A stretch of 64,000 nt of DNA from Buchnera aphidicola (Brachycaudus tragopogonis) (GCF_964059175.1 NZ_OZ060418.1:558001-622000), one strand, 5' to 3'. Counted from the stretch's first letter, positions 12,647-23,896 are shown. A program made the numbers and translations. Notes: generated by a model not told the origin, from the sequence alone.

Positions 12647-13864
12647 TTAAAATAAAATTTTTTCTAAAGCACGGTAAAAACGTTGCATACCTTCAGTAAT
12701 ATCGATCTTACTAATAATTAATGATGGCGCCAGACGAATTACATTATTTCCTGCTGTTAAAAGAATAACTCCTTCTAATAAGGCATAATGTAATATTTCA
12801 CGTATTTTATTAGAAAATTTAGATTTTAATACAATACCAATTAATAAACCACGACCTCGTATCTCTTTAAACAATTTAAAACGTGTATTAATAATATTTA
12901 ATTCAAATTTTATTTGTTTAAATTTGTCTTCAACTCCAGATAAAATTTTTTTTGTATCAATAATATTAATCACAGATTCTGCTACAGCACAAGCTAGAGG
13001 ATTCCCACCATACGTGGTACCATGAATTCCAGGCGTTGCTATTGATGCAACTTTATTAGTAGTTAACATAGCACTAATTGGAAAACCTCCACCTAAAGAC
13101 TTGGCAAGTGTTAAAATGTCTGGAATAACATCATAGTGTTCGTAAGAAAACAATTTTCCAGTTCTGCCGATCCCTGTTTGTATTTCATCAAAAATTAGTA
13201 ATGCATTATATTGATGACACAATATCCTTAATTCTTTAATAAAAGAAACAGTTGCTGGTATTATTCCTCCTTCTCCTTGTATTAATTCTACAACTATCGC
13301 ACAAGTATTATTATCAATAAGCGTTTTTACAGTTTCAATATTATTGAATGAAGCATGTATTATTCCTGGAGGTTTTGGACCAAAATCATTAGAATATTTT
13401 GATTGTCCTCCAACTGAAACAGTGAAAAATGTACGTCCATGAAATGAATTATAAAAAGAAATAATTTTATTTTTTTGAGCACTATATCTTTGAGATGAAT
13501 AGTAACGTGCTAGTTTAAAAGCAGCTTCATTTGCTTCTGCACCAGAGTTTGCAAAAAAAACTCTTGATGCAAAACTAGAAGATACTAATTTTTGAGCTAA
13601 TCTAAGAGCTGGTTCATTAGTAAAGACATTACTTAAATGCCATAATTTTTCACTTTGTTTTTTTAATATTTTATTTAATAAAGGATGACAATGACCTAAA
13701 GATGTTACAGCAATCCCTCCAGAAAAATCAATATATTCTTTTCCTCTCTGATCCCAAATACGACTTCCTATTCCTCTTACTGGAATAAAAGATAAAGGAT
13801 TATAAACAGGTAAAATGAACTTGTCAAAACTATCTCGTGTAATGCATGTTTTTTTTGATATCAT
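12647..13864 (-). CDS. argD: Acetylornithine/succinyldiaminopimelate aminotransferase
   Basis: Encodes a 405-residue class III PLP aminotransferase serving both arginine (N-acetylornithine) and lysine (succinyl-DAP) synthesis. ANSGAEANEAAFKLAR near residues 105-120 binds the cofactor phosphate. FDEIQTGIGRTGKLF holds the PLP-ring aspartate, and LTLAKSLGGGFPISAM holds the Schiff-base lysine near residue 255. The length equals that of E. coli (406). Both products are amino acids an aphid host needs, which explains retention. It faces tsgA across a divergent spacer. Confidence 0.95.
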   Translation of the reverse strand: MISKKTCITRDSFDKFILPVYNPLSFIPVRGIGSRIWDQRGKEYIDFSGGIAVTSLGHCHPLLNKILKKQSEKLWHLSNVFTNEPALRLAQKLVSSSFASRVFFANSGAEANEAAFKLARYYSSQRYSAQKNKIISFYNSFHGRTFFTVSVGGQSKYSNDFGPKPPGIIHASFNNIETVKTLIDNNTCAIVVELIQGEGGIIPATVSFIKELRILCHQYNALLIFDEIQTGIGRTGKLFSYEHYDVIPDILTLAKSLGGGFPISAMLTTNKVASIATPGIHGTTYGGNPLACAVAESVINIIDTKKILSGVEDKFKQIKFELNIINTRFKLFKEIRGRGLLIGIVLKSKFSNKIREILHYALLEGVILLTAGNNVIRLAPSLIISKIDITEGMQRFYRALEKILF

Positions 13865-14208
13865 TAAATTTCCTAAGAGGATTTGTTATAATAAAAAACT
13901 TTTAGAAAACTATTTTAATAAATAAAGAATTTTAAACATCGTTTAAAACATATAAATTTTTTATTACATAATTAATTTTTATATTAATAAACAATTAAAA
14001 TAATATTGTATATTTTAAAAATAAAATATACATCATATTCAAGCAAAATTAAACTTATTTTATTAATAATTTTCTTTTTCAAAAAAAGAAAAAATATAAA
14101 AAAATTTTAAACAAAAAATTTTAGATAATATAAAATCATATATTTAAAATAAAAAAATAGTAAACTTTGCTTTTATAAATGTTTAAATTTATAAAAAAGG
14201 TGATAAAA
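13865..14208. other. Divergent argD/tsgA spacer, no gene seen
   Basis: This 344-base, very A+T-rich spacer separates the divergent argD and tsgA starts and must hold a promoter for each. I see many TATAAT-like hexamers but none distinctive enough to assign. A ribosome-binding site AAGGTGA sits before tsgA. In E. coli pabA, fic and ppiA lie in this interval; no coding remnant of them is legible. Confidence 0.5.
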
Positions 14209-15375
14209 ATGACAGAAAAAAATCGAATAGGATTAACATGGATAAGTTTTTTTTCATATGCATTTACAGGTGCATTAATTGTTGTTACTGGAATTATTAT
14301 GGGAAACATTGCTAATTATTTTCATTTATCTATATCCCAAATGAGTAATACATTTACTTTTTTAAATGGAGGTATATTAATAGCAATTTTACTAAATTCT
14401 TGGTTAATAGAAATGATATCTCTAAAAAAACAACTGATATTTGGTTTTATACTGACAGTTATTTCTATAACAGGAATAGTTTCCTTTCATAGCATATTTT
14501 TATTTTCAATAAATATTTTTATACTTGGATTAGTAAGTGGAATTACAATGTCGATTGGTACATTCCTGATTACTCACTTATATTCAGAATCACAAAGAGG
14601 TTCTAAATTATTATTAACTGACTCTTTTTTTAGTATGTCAGGTATGATTTTTCCTATTATTAGCGCTTATCTTTTAGAAAAAAAAATTATTTGGTATTGG
14701 TCTTATATATGTATAGGAGGAATTTATTTATTCATTGTTATTTTAGCAATCAACTTACATTTTCCAATATTAAAAAATCACAATAAAAATTGCGAAACAC
14801 AAAAAGAAATATGGAATATAAATGTAATTTTATTATCCATTTCAGCATTGCTATATATATTAGGACAGCTAGGCTTTATTTCTTGGGTCCCACAGTATAC
14901 TACTGAAATAATGCATATTAATATACAAAATGCAGGTAATCTAGTTAGTAATTTTTGGATGTCTTATATGATAGGAATGTGGTTTTTTAGTTTGATAATT
15001 AAGTTTTTTAATTTACATCGTATGTTCATTTTTCTCACGGGCGCTTCTACGATACTTATGTATTGTTTTATAAACAGTAAAAATTATTTATTACTACAGT
15101 ATATGATTATTAGTTTAGGATTTTTTTCTAGTGCAATTTACACTATTATTATAACATTAGCTTCATTACAAACAAAAAAACCTTCTCCTCAATTAATAAA
15201 TTTAATTTTATTGTTTGGAACTATCGGAACTTTACTGACATTTATTGTAACTAGCCCTATTGTTAAATACAAAGGAATATATGCAACATTAATGAGTTCA
15301 AATATACTTTATGGTATAGTATTTTTACTATCTATATTCATTTATATTTATACTAAAAATAAAAAATATATATAA
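14209..15375 (+). CDS. tsgA: MFS transporter TsgA
   Basis: Encodes a 388-residue major facilitator family membrane protein with about twelve hydrophobic helices. The start is set at MTEKNRIGLTWISFFSYAFT, matching E. coli MTNSNRIKLTWISF, and has AAGGTGA 6 bases upstream. An ATG 30 bases earlier adds a basic tail. SNTFTFLNGGILIAI, GVVSGITMSIGTFL-like helix 4, and LGQLGFISWVPQY are strongly conserved. The substrate is not known even in E. coli. Retention of an uncharacterised inner-membrane transporter here suggests a role in exchange with the host cell. Confidence 0.9.
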   Translation: MTEKNRIGLTWISFFSYAFTGALIVVTGIIMGNIANYFHLSISQMSNTFTFLNGGILIAILLNSWLIEMISLKKQLIFGFILTVISITGIVSFHSIFLFSINIFILGLVSGITMSIGTFLITHLYSESQRGSKLLLTDSFFSMSGMIFPIISAYLLEKKIIWYWSYICIGGIYLFIVILAINLHFPILKNHNKNCETQKEIWNINVILLSISALLYILGQLGFISWVPQYTTEIMHINIQNAGNLVSNFWMSYMIGMWFFSLIIKFFNLHRMFIFLTGASTILMYCFINSKNYLLLQYMIISLGFFSSAIYTIIITLASLQTKKPSPQLINLILLFGTIGTLLTFIVTSPIVKYKGIYATLMSSNILYGIVFLLSIFIYIYTKNKKYI

Positions 15376-15455
15376 AAAAATATTATAAAATTATTTCTAT
15401 ATTCTTTGAATATTACAAATAAACTAGAAGAAAAATTTCTGGTTTATTTAAAAGA

Positions 15456-16466
15456 TTAAACCAATCCTAATTTTAAATTTATTTTATTTAAAGTTTGTTT
15501 AGCTTTCAATTGAGCTTTAAACGCTCCTTCATAAGCGACTTTTTTCAAGTAAGACTCATTACAACGATATTTAAAATAAGATTTTTGTAACTGTAATAAA
15601 AATTTAGATAAATGATCGGAAACTATGCTTTTAAATTCAGAATATGTAATACCTTTCAACTCTTCTGATAAAATGTGAACTTCTTTATTAGTGATAGAAG
15701 AAAAAATTTCTAACAAATTCGAAATTCCTGGCTTTTTTTCAAGATCGAAACAAATTCTTGACAATTTTTCTGAATCAGTAACAGCATTTTTTATTTTTAA
15801 AACAACACTTGGTATATCATCTAGTAAAAAAATTACATTTTTTTTATTAATATCCGACTTTGACATCTTTTTCCTAGGTTCTAATAAACTCATTATTTTA
15901 GAACCATATTTACTAATCAAAGGCACAGGTAATGTAAATATATTGCCATATAAAGCATTTATACGATTAGCGATATTACGAGTTAATTCTATATGTTGTT
16001 TTTGATCACGACCAACTGGAACAAAATTAGTTTGATATAGTAAAATATCTGATGCCATTAAAATTGGATAATTAAATAAGCCTACGTTTGTATTTTTAAT
16101 ATAATTATTTTTTATTGTTTTTTTTATTTTAAATTGTGTCATACGCAGCAATTCTGAAAATTGACTAAAACAATTTAAAATCCAATTCAATTGACTATGT
16201 TGAGGAACATGAGATTGAATAAAAATAATACTTTTATTTGGATCTACTCCACAAGCTAAATAAAAAGATATTGTATCTAATATTGATTCTCGTAAGGAAA
16301 AATTTTTATCTTGTATAGTAAGAGAATGCAAATCAGCAACGCAATATAAACAATGATAGTCATTTTGCATTTTAGACCAATGACGCATAGTTCCTATATA
16401 ATTTCCAATAGTTAATTTTCCAGAAGGTTGTACTGCACTAAACAAAATAGATTTAGAAAGAATCAT
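15456..16466 (-). CDS. trpS: Tryptophanyl-tRNA synthetase
   Basis: Encodes a 336-residue class I synthetase charging tRNA-Trp. The HIGH-like motif is in QPSGKLTIGNYIGTMRHW near residues 13-30, and the KMSKS loop is in RKKMSKSDINKKN near residue 200. YPILMASDILLYQTNFVPVG and DQKQHIELTRNIANR are family blocks. Length is close to E. coli (334). It converges with tsgA; a small inverted repeat (TGGTTTA and TAAACCA, 15440-15463) overlaps its stop. Confidence 0.95.
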   Translation of the reverse strand: MILSKSILFSAVQPSGKLTIGNYIGTMRHWSKMQNDYHCLYCVADLHSLTIQDKNFSLRESILDTISFYLACGVDPNKSIIFIQSHVPQHSQLNWILNCFSQFSELLRMTQFKIKKTIKNNYIKNTNVGLFNYPILMASDILLYQTNFVPVGRDQKQHIELTRNIANRINALYGNIFTLPVPLISKYGSKIMSLLEPRKKMSKSDINKKNVIFLLDDIPSVVLKIKNAVTDSEKLSRICFDLEKKPGISNLLEIFSSITNKEVHILSEELKGITYSEFKSIVSDHLSKFLLQLQKSYFKYRCNESYLKKVAYEGAFKAQLKAKQTLNKINLKLGLV

Positions 16467-16487
16467 TTGATATCCTGCATAAAAATA

Positions 16488-17174
16488 TTAATGAATAGAT
16501 TTAGAATGAGCATGATTTAGTTCTTTTCGAATTTCTTTAATAATATTATCATAATTAGAATGTTTAAATAGTCCTGATCCTATAACAAAAGAATTGGCAC
16601 CAGAAAATGCTATTTCGGCAATATTATCTAATTTAACACCACCATCTACTTGTAAAATAATGTCTAAAAAATTATCATCAATTATTTTTCTTGCTTTTCG
16701 TAATTTATTAAACGTAGATGGTAAAAAAGATTGATTTCCAAATCCTGGATTTACTGACATTATCAAAATTAAATCTAATTTTTCTAAAACATAATCAAGA
16801 AAACAAAGTGGTGTAGCTGGATTAAATGCTAATCCTGCTTTACACCCATGCTCTTTAATTAAATGCAGTGTTCTTTCAACATGTTTCGTTGCTTCTGGAT
16901 GAAAAGTAATAAAAGTAGCTCCTGCTCTAGCAAATTGCGGAATTAAACTATCTACTGGCTCTATCATCAAATGTACATCAATAGGTGCTGTAATATTATA
17001 CTTACGAAGTGATTCTAGAATCATAGGACCCATACTTAAATTAGGTACATAATGATTATCCATAACATCAAAATGTATTAAATCACTGCCTGCATCTATT
17101 ACTTTTTGCGTATCTTCTCCTAAACGAGCAAAATCAGCAGATAAAATCGATGGAGCTAAAAAAAAATTCTTCAT
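16488..17174 (-). CDS. rpe: Ribulose-phosphate 3-epimerase
   Basis: Encodes a 228-residue TIM-barrel epimerase that interconverts ribulose-5-phosphate and xylulose-5-phosphate in the pentose phosphate pathway. [32 protein letters not shown] with the metal-binding histidine and aspartate, DVHLMIE, and [15 protein letters not shown] with the catalytic aspartate are intact. In E. coli gph lies between rpe and trpS; here gph is gone and the two genes are 21 bases apart. Confidence 0.95.
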   Translation of the reverse strand: MKNFFLAPSILSADFARLGEDTQKVIDAGSDLIHFDVMDNHYVPNLSMGPMILESLRKYNITAPIDVHLMIEPVDSLIPQFARAGATFITFHPEATKHVERTLHLIKEHGCKAGLAFNPATPLCFLDYVLEKLDLILIMSVNPGFGNQSFLPSTFNKLRKARKIIDDNFLDIILQVDGGVKLDNIAEIAFSGANSFVIGSGLFKHSNYDNIIKEIRKELNHAHSKSIH

Positions 17175-17672
17175 CTTGATATTCCTATCTTTTTTCTATA
17201 TTAATTAAGTCTATAATCTCAAAAAGATAATATCTTTTATTATATAAATCTAATGATTTATTAATATTTTTTTAATTCTAAAAAATGTAATTAATCAAAC
17301 CTTTATATCTTAAAATATATATTTTAATAAAAATTGTTATATAAATATTTTTAAAATAAATAAAAAAATTTTTATCGAGCTAAAAAAATATTAAACAATT
17401 TGAGATTATATTAACATAATCTATTATAAAAACATTTATTCTAATTAAAATAAAAAAATTTTATAAGATCATTAAAAAAATTACTATTAGTAGACTAAAA
17501 AAATTATTATTATATATTTTTTCACTTCCTATAGTTTTATTCTTATAACTTTAAATATATTAATTAAAAATATAAAATATGTGATTTTTTTAAACAAAAA
17601 CTAGTAAGAGCAAAAAAATATTATAATAAAAGAATATATAAAATAAATTTATTAGTTTATATAATAAAAAAA
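17175..17672. other. 498-base spacer at the former dam/damX position
   Basis: No reading frame, RNA gene or strong hairpin is visible between rpe and aroB. In E. coli the corresponding interval carries dam and damX. The sequence is almost pure A and T and shows no residual Dam-family motif (such as DPPY) that I can read. I regard it as the eroded site of those genes. Confidence 0.5.
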
Positions 17673-18755
17673 TTATTGAGAATCTTTAATAGCTGTTAAA
17701 ATAATATTTTTATCTATATTTGTATAGATTTCTGCCTTTCCGATAGACAGCGGTAAAACTAATCTAATTTCTCCTGAAATTACCTTTTTATCTCGCATCA
17801 TATAAGGAATATATGAAGCAGCCGACATGTTTTTAGGTCCTTTAACAGGCAAACCAATTCTTTTTAACAATATTAGTATTCTTTTAAAATCTTCTGTTTT
17901 TAAATATCCAAGTATTTCTGCAGTACGAGCAGCCATAACCATACCTGCTGATATTGCCTCTCCATGTAACCAATTTCCATAACCAGCATGAACTTCGATA
18001 GCATGACCATAAGTATGACCAAAATTTAGTAATGCTCGAAAATTTTTTTCTCTTTCATCAAGAGAAATTATTTTTGATTTGAGTTCGCAACACTTCCTTA
18101 TACAATAAGATATTGTTTTATAATCTAGTGATAAAATAGTTTCAACGTTATCTTCTAACCAAGTAAAAAAGTTTTCATCAAAAATAATAGCATATTTAAT
18201 AACTTCAGCCATACCAGATACAAGTTCATTGTAAGGAAGTGTTTTCAAACAATCCACATCAATAATTACAGAAGACGGTTGCCAAAAAGTACCAATCATA
18301 TTTTTACCAAGTAAATGATTAACAGATGTTTTTCCGCCAACAGAAGCATCAACTTGAGATAAAAGTGTAGTTGGAATTTGAATAAAACGAACACCTCTCT
18401 GATAAACAGATGCAGCAAAACCAGTTAAGTCACCTATGACACCTCCACCTAATGCAATCAAAGTTGTATCACGAGCATGTTTTTTTTCTAATAAAGCAGA
18501 AATAATTAATTCCATTTCATTTAATGTTTTATACTGCTCACCATCTGAAAGAATTACTTGATCTACTTTTATACCAGATTTTCTTAAATGATAAAAAACT
18601 TGATCCTTTAAAAGATTAGCTAATGTTTTATTAGTTACTAACATAGCTTGATCTCCTGGCTTTAAAGGCCAAAAGATGTTATCTTCTTTAATAATGCCTG
18701 CACCTATACTAATAGGATAACTACGTTTTCCTAGAATAACTTTTAACTGTTCCAC
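17673..18755 (-). CDS. aroB: 3-dehydroquinate synthase
   Basis: Encodes the 360-residue enzyme converting DAHP to 3-dehydroquinate, the second step of the shikimate pathway. The NAD-binding [20 protein letters not shown] is near residues 100-120. [20 protein letters not shown] is the active-site block. The metal ligands are in [19 protein letters not shown] and [11 protein letters not shown]. It forms an operon with aroK (44-base gap), feeding aromatic amino acid synthesis for the host. Confidence 0.96.
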   Translation of the reverse strand: MEQLKVILGKRSYPISIGAGIIKEDNIFWPLKPGDQAMLVTNKTLANLLKDQVFYHLRKSGIKVDQVILSDGEQYKTLNEMELIISALLEKKHARDTTLIALGGGVIGDLTGFAASVYQRGVRFIQIPTTLLSQVDASVGGKTSVNHLLGKNMIGTFWQPSSVIIDVDCLKTLPYNELVSGMAEVIKYAIIFDENFFTWLEDNVETILSLDYKTISYCIRKCCELKSKIISLDEREKNFRALLNFGHTYGHAIEVHAGYGNWLHGEAISAGMVMAARTAEILGYLKTEDFKRILILLKRIGLPVKGPKNMSAASYIPYMMRDKKVISGEIRLVLPLSIGKAEIYTNIDKNIILTAIKDSQ

Positions 18756-18799
18756 AATTTTATTTACACTCCATTAATTGTTTATTCTAAGTAATTCAT

Positions 18800-19321
18800 T
18801 TACATTTTTTCTAATAAACGAATTATATTAAAAGCTACAGATTTAGCATTTTGATTATCGGTCTTGACTGTAATATCTGCAATATCTTCATATAAAGGAT
18901 TTCTTTCATGAGCTAGAGATTCTAATATAGTACGATTTGAAGTCATAACTTGTAATAGAGGTCTTTTTTTGTCTCTTTTAGTACGTATTAATTGTTTTTC
19001 AATTGTTGTTTCTAAATAGATAACAATACCACGAGCTGATAAACAATTACGAGTTTCTTTAAACTTAACAGATCCTCCTCCTGTAGCAAGTATAATACCT
19101 TGTTTTCTAGTTAATTCATTGATAATTTTTTGTTCTCTTAGACGAAAACCACTTTCACCTTCTACATCAAAAACCCAACTTATGTCCGCACCTGTACGTT
19201 TCTCAATCTCTTGATCAGAATCAAAAAATTCCATATTAAGTTGCTGAGATAATTGACGACCAATAGTACTTTTTCCAGCACCCATTGGCCCAACTAGAAA
19301 GATATTTCGTTTTTCTGCCAT
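18800..19321 (-). CDS. aroK: Shikimate kinase I
   Basis: Encodes a 173-residue kinase phosphorylating shikimate. The start at [19 protein letters not shown] gives the E. coli length and an almost identical N-terminus. An upstream in-frame ATG would add twelve residues. Walker A is GPMGAGKST, the shikimate-binding [11 protein letters not shown] follows, and [10 protein letters not shown] and the lid RDKKRPLL are intact. It is the promoter-proximal gene of aroK-aroB. Confidence 0.95.
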   Translation of the reverse strand: MAEKRNIFLVGPMGAGKSTIGRQLSQQLNMEFFDSDQEIEKRTGADISWVFDVEGESGFRLREQKIINELTRKQGIILATGGGSVKFKETRNCLSARGIVIYLETTIEKQLIRTKRDKKRPLLQVMTSNRTILESLAHERNPLYEDIADITVKTDNQNAKSVAFNIIRLLEKM

Positions 19322-19781
19322 GTGTTTGTTATTAAAATCATTGGTTAATAATACCATTGCTCAGCATATTTTTGCTGGCAAGACATAAATATTAAAGTTA
19401 GAATAATATTTTTTCTAATCAATTGTATATATTTTTAAAAAATTTATTAAAAATTTTTTATACTGTGTTGAAAAATAAATTCTACATGAATACTAAAAAT
19501 ATATCGTAAAAATTTTTTATTATTTCATTAGTAAATTTTATCCTTTGATTAATTAAAAGTGTGATTTAATAATAAATACTTAAAAAAACATTCTATCAGA
19601 ATCATAATTATTTTTTCTATCTTTCTTTTTTAAGAAAATATAAAATTTACAATTTTTTAATATTAAAAAATCTCAATAATTTATATTCAATAAACTTTCA
19701 TTATATAAAACTTGACGTTTTTTCTTTTTTTAGTTTAAAATAATATCTCATAAAAATAAATTTTATTATATCATAGAATAA
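19322..19781. other. Spacer between aroK and tRNA-Ser, nothing identified
   Basis: These 460 bases sit upstream of aroK (minus) and of tRNA-Ser (plus) and so should contain two outward promoters. I find no reading frame, structured RNA or remnant of the E. coli neighbours hofQ or mrcA. Several TATAAT-like hexamers occur by chance in so A+T-rich a sequence, so none is assigned. Confidence 0.45.
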
Positions 19782-19866
19782 GGTGAGATGTCCGAGAGGC
19801 TTAAGGAACACGCCTGGAAAGCGTGTATATGGAAACGTATCAAGGGTTCGAATCCCTTTCTCACCA
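19782..19866 (+). tRNA. tRNA-Ser (anticodon GGA)
   Basis: A class II tRNA of 85 bases with acceptor GGTGAGA/TCTCACC and a long variable arm. The anticodon loop CTGGAAA puts GGA at 19816-19818, and the T loop is GGTTCGAATCC. It reads UCC and UCU. The sequence is close to the E. coli serine GGA tRNA. No CCA is encoded, and the discriminator base is A where E. coli has G, so the 3' CCA must be added enzymatically. Confidence 0.95.
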
Positions 19867-19903
19867 AAAAAATAATATAATTACATTTACTAAAAAATGT
19901 TTA

Positions 19904-20614
19904 TTATTTTAATAAAGTTAATTGTAAAGCTATATTAATCATATTATCAAAACTTGATTCTCTATCTTTTGACGAAAGTTTTTCTTTTTTTAAAATATGA
20001 TCAGAAACAGTACATATCGATAATGCTTGTGCTCTTAATTCCGCTGATACTGCATATATCCCAGAAGTCTCCATGTCCACACCTAGAATATTATATTTTT
20101 TTAAAACATCTAAAATATTTTTATCGTCACTATAAAAAGAGTCTGTAGTAAAAAAATTACCAACATAAACTTTAATATTCATTTTTTTTGCAATTTGCAC
20201 TGCGTTGAAAAGCATATCGAAATCAGCAATAGCAGAAAAATCATGATTATTAAATCTTATTCTATTAACTTTTGAATCAGTAGAAGCTCCCATACTGATT
20301 ACTATATCACGAAGATTAATATCTTCTCTGACAGTACCACAAGTTCCTATACGAATAATTTTTTTTACTTTATATTCAAGAATTAATTCTCTAACGTAAA
20401 GAGATGCTGATGGTATTCCTATGCCGTGACTCATAACAGAAATTTTCTTGTTATTATAAAATCCAGTATAAGCTAACATCAAACGAGTGCTGTTTATTTG
20501 AACATAATTCTCTAAATAATTCTCTGCAATATATTTTGCCCGTAAGGGATCACCTGGCATAAGCACTACATCTGAAAAATCATTTTTTTGACTATTAATG
20601 TGAGGTGTTGACAC
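19904..20614 (-). CDS. deoD: Purine nucleoside phosphorylase (DeoD type)
   Basis: Encodes a 236-residue hexameric phosphorylase that releases purine bases from nucleosides. The start is set at a GTG giving [20 protein letters not shown], matching E. coli [20 protein letters not shown] and preceded by AAGGAAAA. An in-frame ATG 36 bases upstream is less likely. [42 protein letters not shown] and VDMETSGIY carry the active-site residues. It follows deoB, as in the E. coli deo operon. Confidence 0.93.
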   Translation of the reverse strand: MSTPHINSQKNDFSDVVLMPGDPLRAKYIAENYLENYVQINSTRLMLAYTGFYNNKKISVMSHGIGIPSASLYVRELILEYKVKKIIRIGTCGTVREDINLRDIVISMGASTDSKVNRIRFNNHDFSAIADFDMLFNAVQIAKKMNIKVYVGNFFTTDSFYSDDKNILDVLKKYNILGVDMETSGIYAVSAELRAQALSICTVSDHILKKEKLSSKDRESSFDNMINIALQLTLLK

Positions 20615-20659
20615 TAATTTTTTCCTTTTGAATGTAAAATGTAGTAACATGTAAAATAT

Positions 20660-21880
20660 TTAAAGCATATTTTCACCGTATGCCATATTAGACAATAGAA
20701 AATACTTAGCAATAGTTTGTCCTATATCAGAAAAAGTTTTACGATGTCCAAGAAAGTTGGTCTTGATACCTGGCGCATAAATTAATATAGGAATATTTTC
20801 TCTAGTATGATCTGTTCCTTTCCAAGTTGGATCACAACCATGATCTGAGGTTAAAATCAATAAATCGTTTTCTTTTACTAAACTAATTATCTCTGATAAT
20901 CGACTATCAAAAAATTCTAAACCTTTAGCATATCCAGAAACATCACGACGATGCCCCCAATTTGAATCAAAATCTACTAAATTAGTAAAAATTAGTGTAT
21001 TATTTTTTGATGATTTTATTTCTCTAATAGTTGAATTGCAAAGTTCATTTAAACCGTTAGCTTTAATTTTTTTGCTAATTCCAACTCCAGCAAAAATATC
21101 AGAAGTTTTACCAATAGCAATTACTTCTCCTTTTTTTTCATCTATAAGTTTTTCCATTACAGTTGTTGAAAAAGGTTTTACTGAAAAATCACGCCTATTA
21201 GCTGTACGTTGAAAATTTAATGCATTTCCTATAAACGGTCTGGCAATTACTCGTGCCACTTTATATTGGTGCTTATCTAAAATAAAACGAATGCTTTCGC
21301 ATAATTTATAAAGATCAGATAAATTAAAAAAATTCTCGTGACATGCTACTTGAAAAACAGAATCAGTCGAAGTATATATAATAGGTTTTCTTGTTTTAAT
21401 ATGTTCTTCACCTAAATTATTGATAATATCAGTTCCTGACGCATGACAATTACCAATAAAACCAGATAATTTTGATTTTTTTATAACTTCTTTTAAAATT
21501 AAATCAGGGAAACTATCATATTTTTTTTTAAAATAATACCAATCATCTAAAACTGGTACTCCTGCAATCTCCCAATGCCCTGAAGTAGTATCTTTTCCAG
21601 AAGATATTTCGCTAGCAAAACCATAACTAGCAATAATCTTTGTGTTTTTACTAAATCCTAAAGGAAATTTTCCTGTTGATTTTTTAGCTGCTTCTATTAA
21701 ACCTAATTTTACTAGATTAGGGATATTTAAATTACCTTTTCTACCTACATTTGCTTGTCCTAAAAAACATTTCTCAGATATATGGCCAAATGTATCTGCA
21801 CCAACATCATTAAATTGATTAGCATCAGAACTAAAACCTATACCAAAAGAATCTAGAACAATTAAAAAAACTCGTTTCAT
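20660..21880 (-). CDS. deoB: Phosphopentomutase
   Basis: Encodes the 406-residue metal-dependent mutase that interconverts (deoxy)ribose-1- and -5-phosphate. The alkaline-phosphatase-superfamily metal sites are seen in [13 protein letters not shown] near the N-terminus, the phosphorylated threonine block [13 protein letters not shown], and the C-terminal [20 protein letters not shown]. It couples with deoD to salvage ribose from nucleosides. deoC and deoA, which accompany these genes in E. coli, are absent here. Confidence 0.94.
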   Translation of the reverse strand: MKRVFLIVLDSFGIGFSSDANQFNDVGADTFGHISEKCFLGQANVGRKGNLNIPNLVKLGLIEAAKKSTGKFPLGFSKNTKIIASYGFASEISSGKDTTSGHWEIAGVPVLDDWYYFKKKYDSFPDLILKEVIKKSKLSGFIGNCHASGTDIINNLGEEHIKTRKPIIYTSTDSVFQVACHENFFNLSDLYKLCESIRFILDKHQYKVARVIARPFIGNALNFQRTANRRDFSVKPFSTTVMEKLIDEKKGEVIAIGKTSDIFAGVGISKKIKANGLNELCNSTIREIKSSKNNTLIFTNLVDFDSNWGHRRDVSGYAKGLEFFDSRLSEIISLVKENDLLILTSDHGCDPTWKGTDHTRENIPILIYAPGIKTNFLGHRKTFSDIGQTIAKYFLLSNMAYGENML

Positions 21881-21934
21881 TATGACATGCCCAGAAGTTA
21901 TTTTTGAAATAACTATTATTATATTTTTATAATA

Positions 21935-23530
21935 TTACTGATCTTTCATTTTATCAAAAAAAATATCAGAATATTTGTTAACAACAATTGTTAAATTGGC
22001 ATTATTTGGTGCTAAATATATTAAACTATTAGAAGCATCATATCCTAAATAAGCACTATTCTTTTTTATAAAATCACTGATACTTTTATTGTTATTGGAT
22101 CTAATCCAGCGAGCAAGAACAATATTAACTTTCTTATATACAGCATTAATACCATATTCTATTCTTAAACGTTCAATAACAACATCAAATTGCAATATTC
22201 CAATAGCACCTAAAATTAAGTTATTACTGTTGATAGGACGAAATACTTGAATAGCTCCCTCTTCTGATAGCTGAATTAAACCTTTTATTAATTGTTTCTG
22301 TTGAAGAGGATTAGATAAACAAATAGAACGAAATATTTCTGGAGCAAAACTTGGAATACCAATAAATTTAAGATCTTCTCCCTGCGTAAAAGTGTCTCCA
22401 ATTTTTATTGTGCCATGATTATGAATTCCTATAATATCACCCGGATAAGATTTTTTTATTGATAATCTATCTCCTGCTAAAAAAGAAAAAGCATCAGAAA
22501 CAATCATATTTTTTTTAGTACGTACATGTTTTAACTTCATACCTTTTGTATATTGTCCTGAAACAATTCTCATAAAGGCTATTCGATCACGGTGTTTCAA
22601 ATCCATATTAGCTTGAATTTTAAATACAAAACCTGTAAAATTTTTTTCTTTAGGTTCTACAATACGTTTATTACTTTTACGATGCAAAGGAGATGGAGCC
22701 CATTTTATTAAACTATTTAATAAATGATCAATCCCTAAATCGCCTAGTGCACTGCCAAAAAAAATAGGTGTTGAAATCCTTTTTAAAAAACTTTTATTGT
22801 TAAATTTTGAATATATGTTAATAATCAATTCTAATTCTTCATATATCTGCTTAGACAAGTCTATTCCAATATAATCGTTTAAAAATGCATTAGATGAATT
22901 AGAAAATTCTTTTAAATCTAAAAAAAAATGTTTTTTTAAATCTTTATTTTTATATAAATACATTATTTTATCATGAATATGATAAACACCTTTAAAATTT
23001 TTTCCGCAACTAATAGGCCATGTAATAGGAACACAACTCAATTCTAATTTCTGTTCAATTTCGTCTAAAATTTCTATTGGTTCTCGACTATCACGATCTA
23101 ACTTATTAATAAAAGTAATAATAGGAGTATTATGAATACGTGTGACATCTATTAATTTTTTTGTTCTCTCTTCTACACCCTTAGCAGCATCAATCACAAC
23201 TACACAGCAATCTACAGCAGTAAGAATACGATATGTATCTTCTGAAAAATCTTGATGGCCAGGAGTATCTAACAAATTTATTAAAATATTTTTATATGTA
23301 AATTGCATAACAGAAGTAGTAACAGAAATTCCTCGTTCTTTTTCAATATTCATCCAATCTGATTTGGCATATGTTCCGCCTCCTCTTCCTTTTATTGTTC
23401 CAGAAGCACGAATAGCATTTCCGAAAAACAACATTTTTTCAGTAATAGTAGTTTTTCCTGCATCAGGATGAGAAATGATAGCAAAAGTTCTTCTTTTTCT
23501 TAATTCCTGTTCATGATTCATATTAAACAT
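21935..23530 (-). CDS. prfC: Peptide chain release factor RF3
   Basis: Encodes a 531-residue GTPase that recycles RF1/RF2 from terminated ribosomes. The P-loop ISHPDAGKTTITEKMLFFG is near residues 18-36, DTPGHQDFSEDTYR is switch II, and FINKLDRDSR is the guanine motif. FKIQANMDLKHRDRIAFMRI and FAPEIFRSI are RF3-specific. A second in-frame ATG three codons in is an equally good start. Upstream of it lies a 366-base spacer divergent from ansA. Confidence 0.95.
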   Translation of the reverse strand: MFNMNHEQELRKRRTFAIISHPDAGKTTITEKMLFFGNAIRASGTIKGRGGGTYAKSDWMNIEKERGISVTTSVMQFTYKNILINLLDTPGHQDFSEDTYRILTAVDCCVVVIDAAKGVEERTKKLIDVTRIHNTPIITFINKLDRDSREPIEILDEIEQKLELSCVPITWPISCGKNFKGVYHIHDKIMYLYKNKDLKKHFFLDLKEFSNSSNAFLNDYIGIDLSKQIYEELELIINIYSKFNNKSFLKRISTPIFFGSALGDLGIDHLLNSLIKWAPSPLHRKSNKRIVEPKEKNFTGFVFKIQANMDLKHRDRIAFMRIVSGQYTKGMKLKHVRTKKNMIVSDAFSFLAGDRLSIKKSYPGDIIGIHNHGTIKIGDTFTQGEDLKFIGIPSFAPEIFRSICLSNPLQQKQLIKGLIQLSEEGAIQVFRPINSNNLILGAIGILQFDVVIERLRIEYGINAVYKKVNIVLARWIRSNNNKSISDFIKKNSAYLGYDASNSLIYLAPNNANLTIVVNKYSDIFFDKMKDQ

Positions 23531-23896
23531 ATAGATACTCGTTAAAAATACTTTATATTTTAAATTTATAAAAAAAATTACTTGTATTAATGCGCAATAA
23601 ATCTTAAAAATATATTTTAAACCATCTGATATAGATGACCTTGATTTATTTAAAAAAAATAGTAAAATTATAAAAACTTATAGCATAGATAATATCTATA
23701 TTCTTCAAAACTTATCTTGAATATTTAATCAATAATTAGTTTTATTAACATCAAACTATTCATTTAAATATTTTTAAATATTAAAAAAATATATCAAATT
23801 TATTAAAAAAATTTAAACACAAATAATATTTAAAATATTATTTTAATATAGTTATTTAAAATACTATATAAACAAAATGATAAAAAGAGTTTCTGA
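23531..23896. other. Divergent prfC/ansA spacer, no gene seen
   Basis: This 366-base spacer lies between the divergent prfC and ansA starts. It is nearly all A and T, with no open reading frame worth noting and no clear RNA structure. It presumably carries both promoters. ansA has a possible weak ribosome-binding site (AAAGAG) 12 bases before its ATG. Confidence 0.45.
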
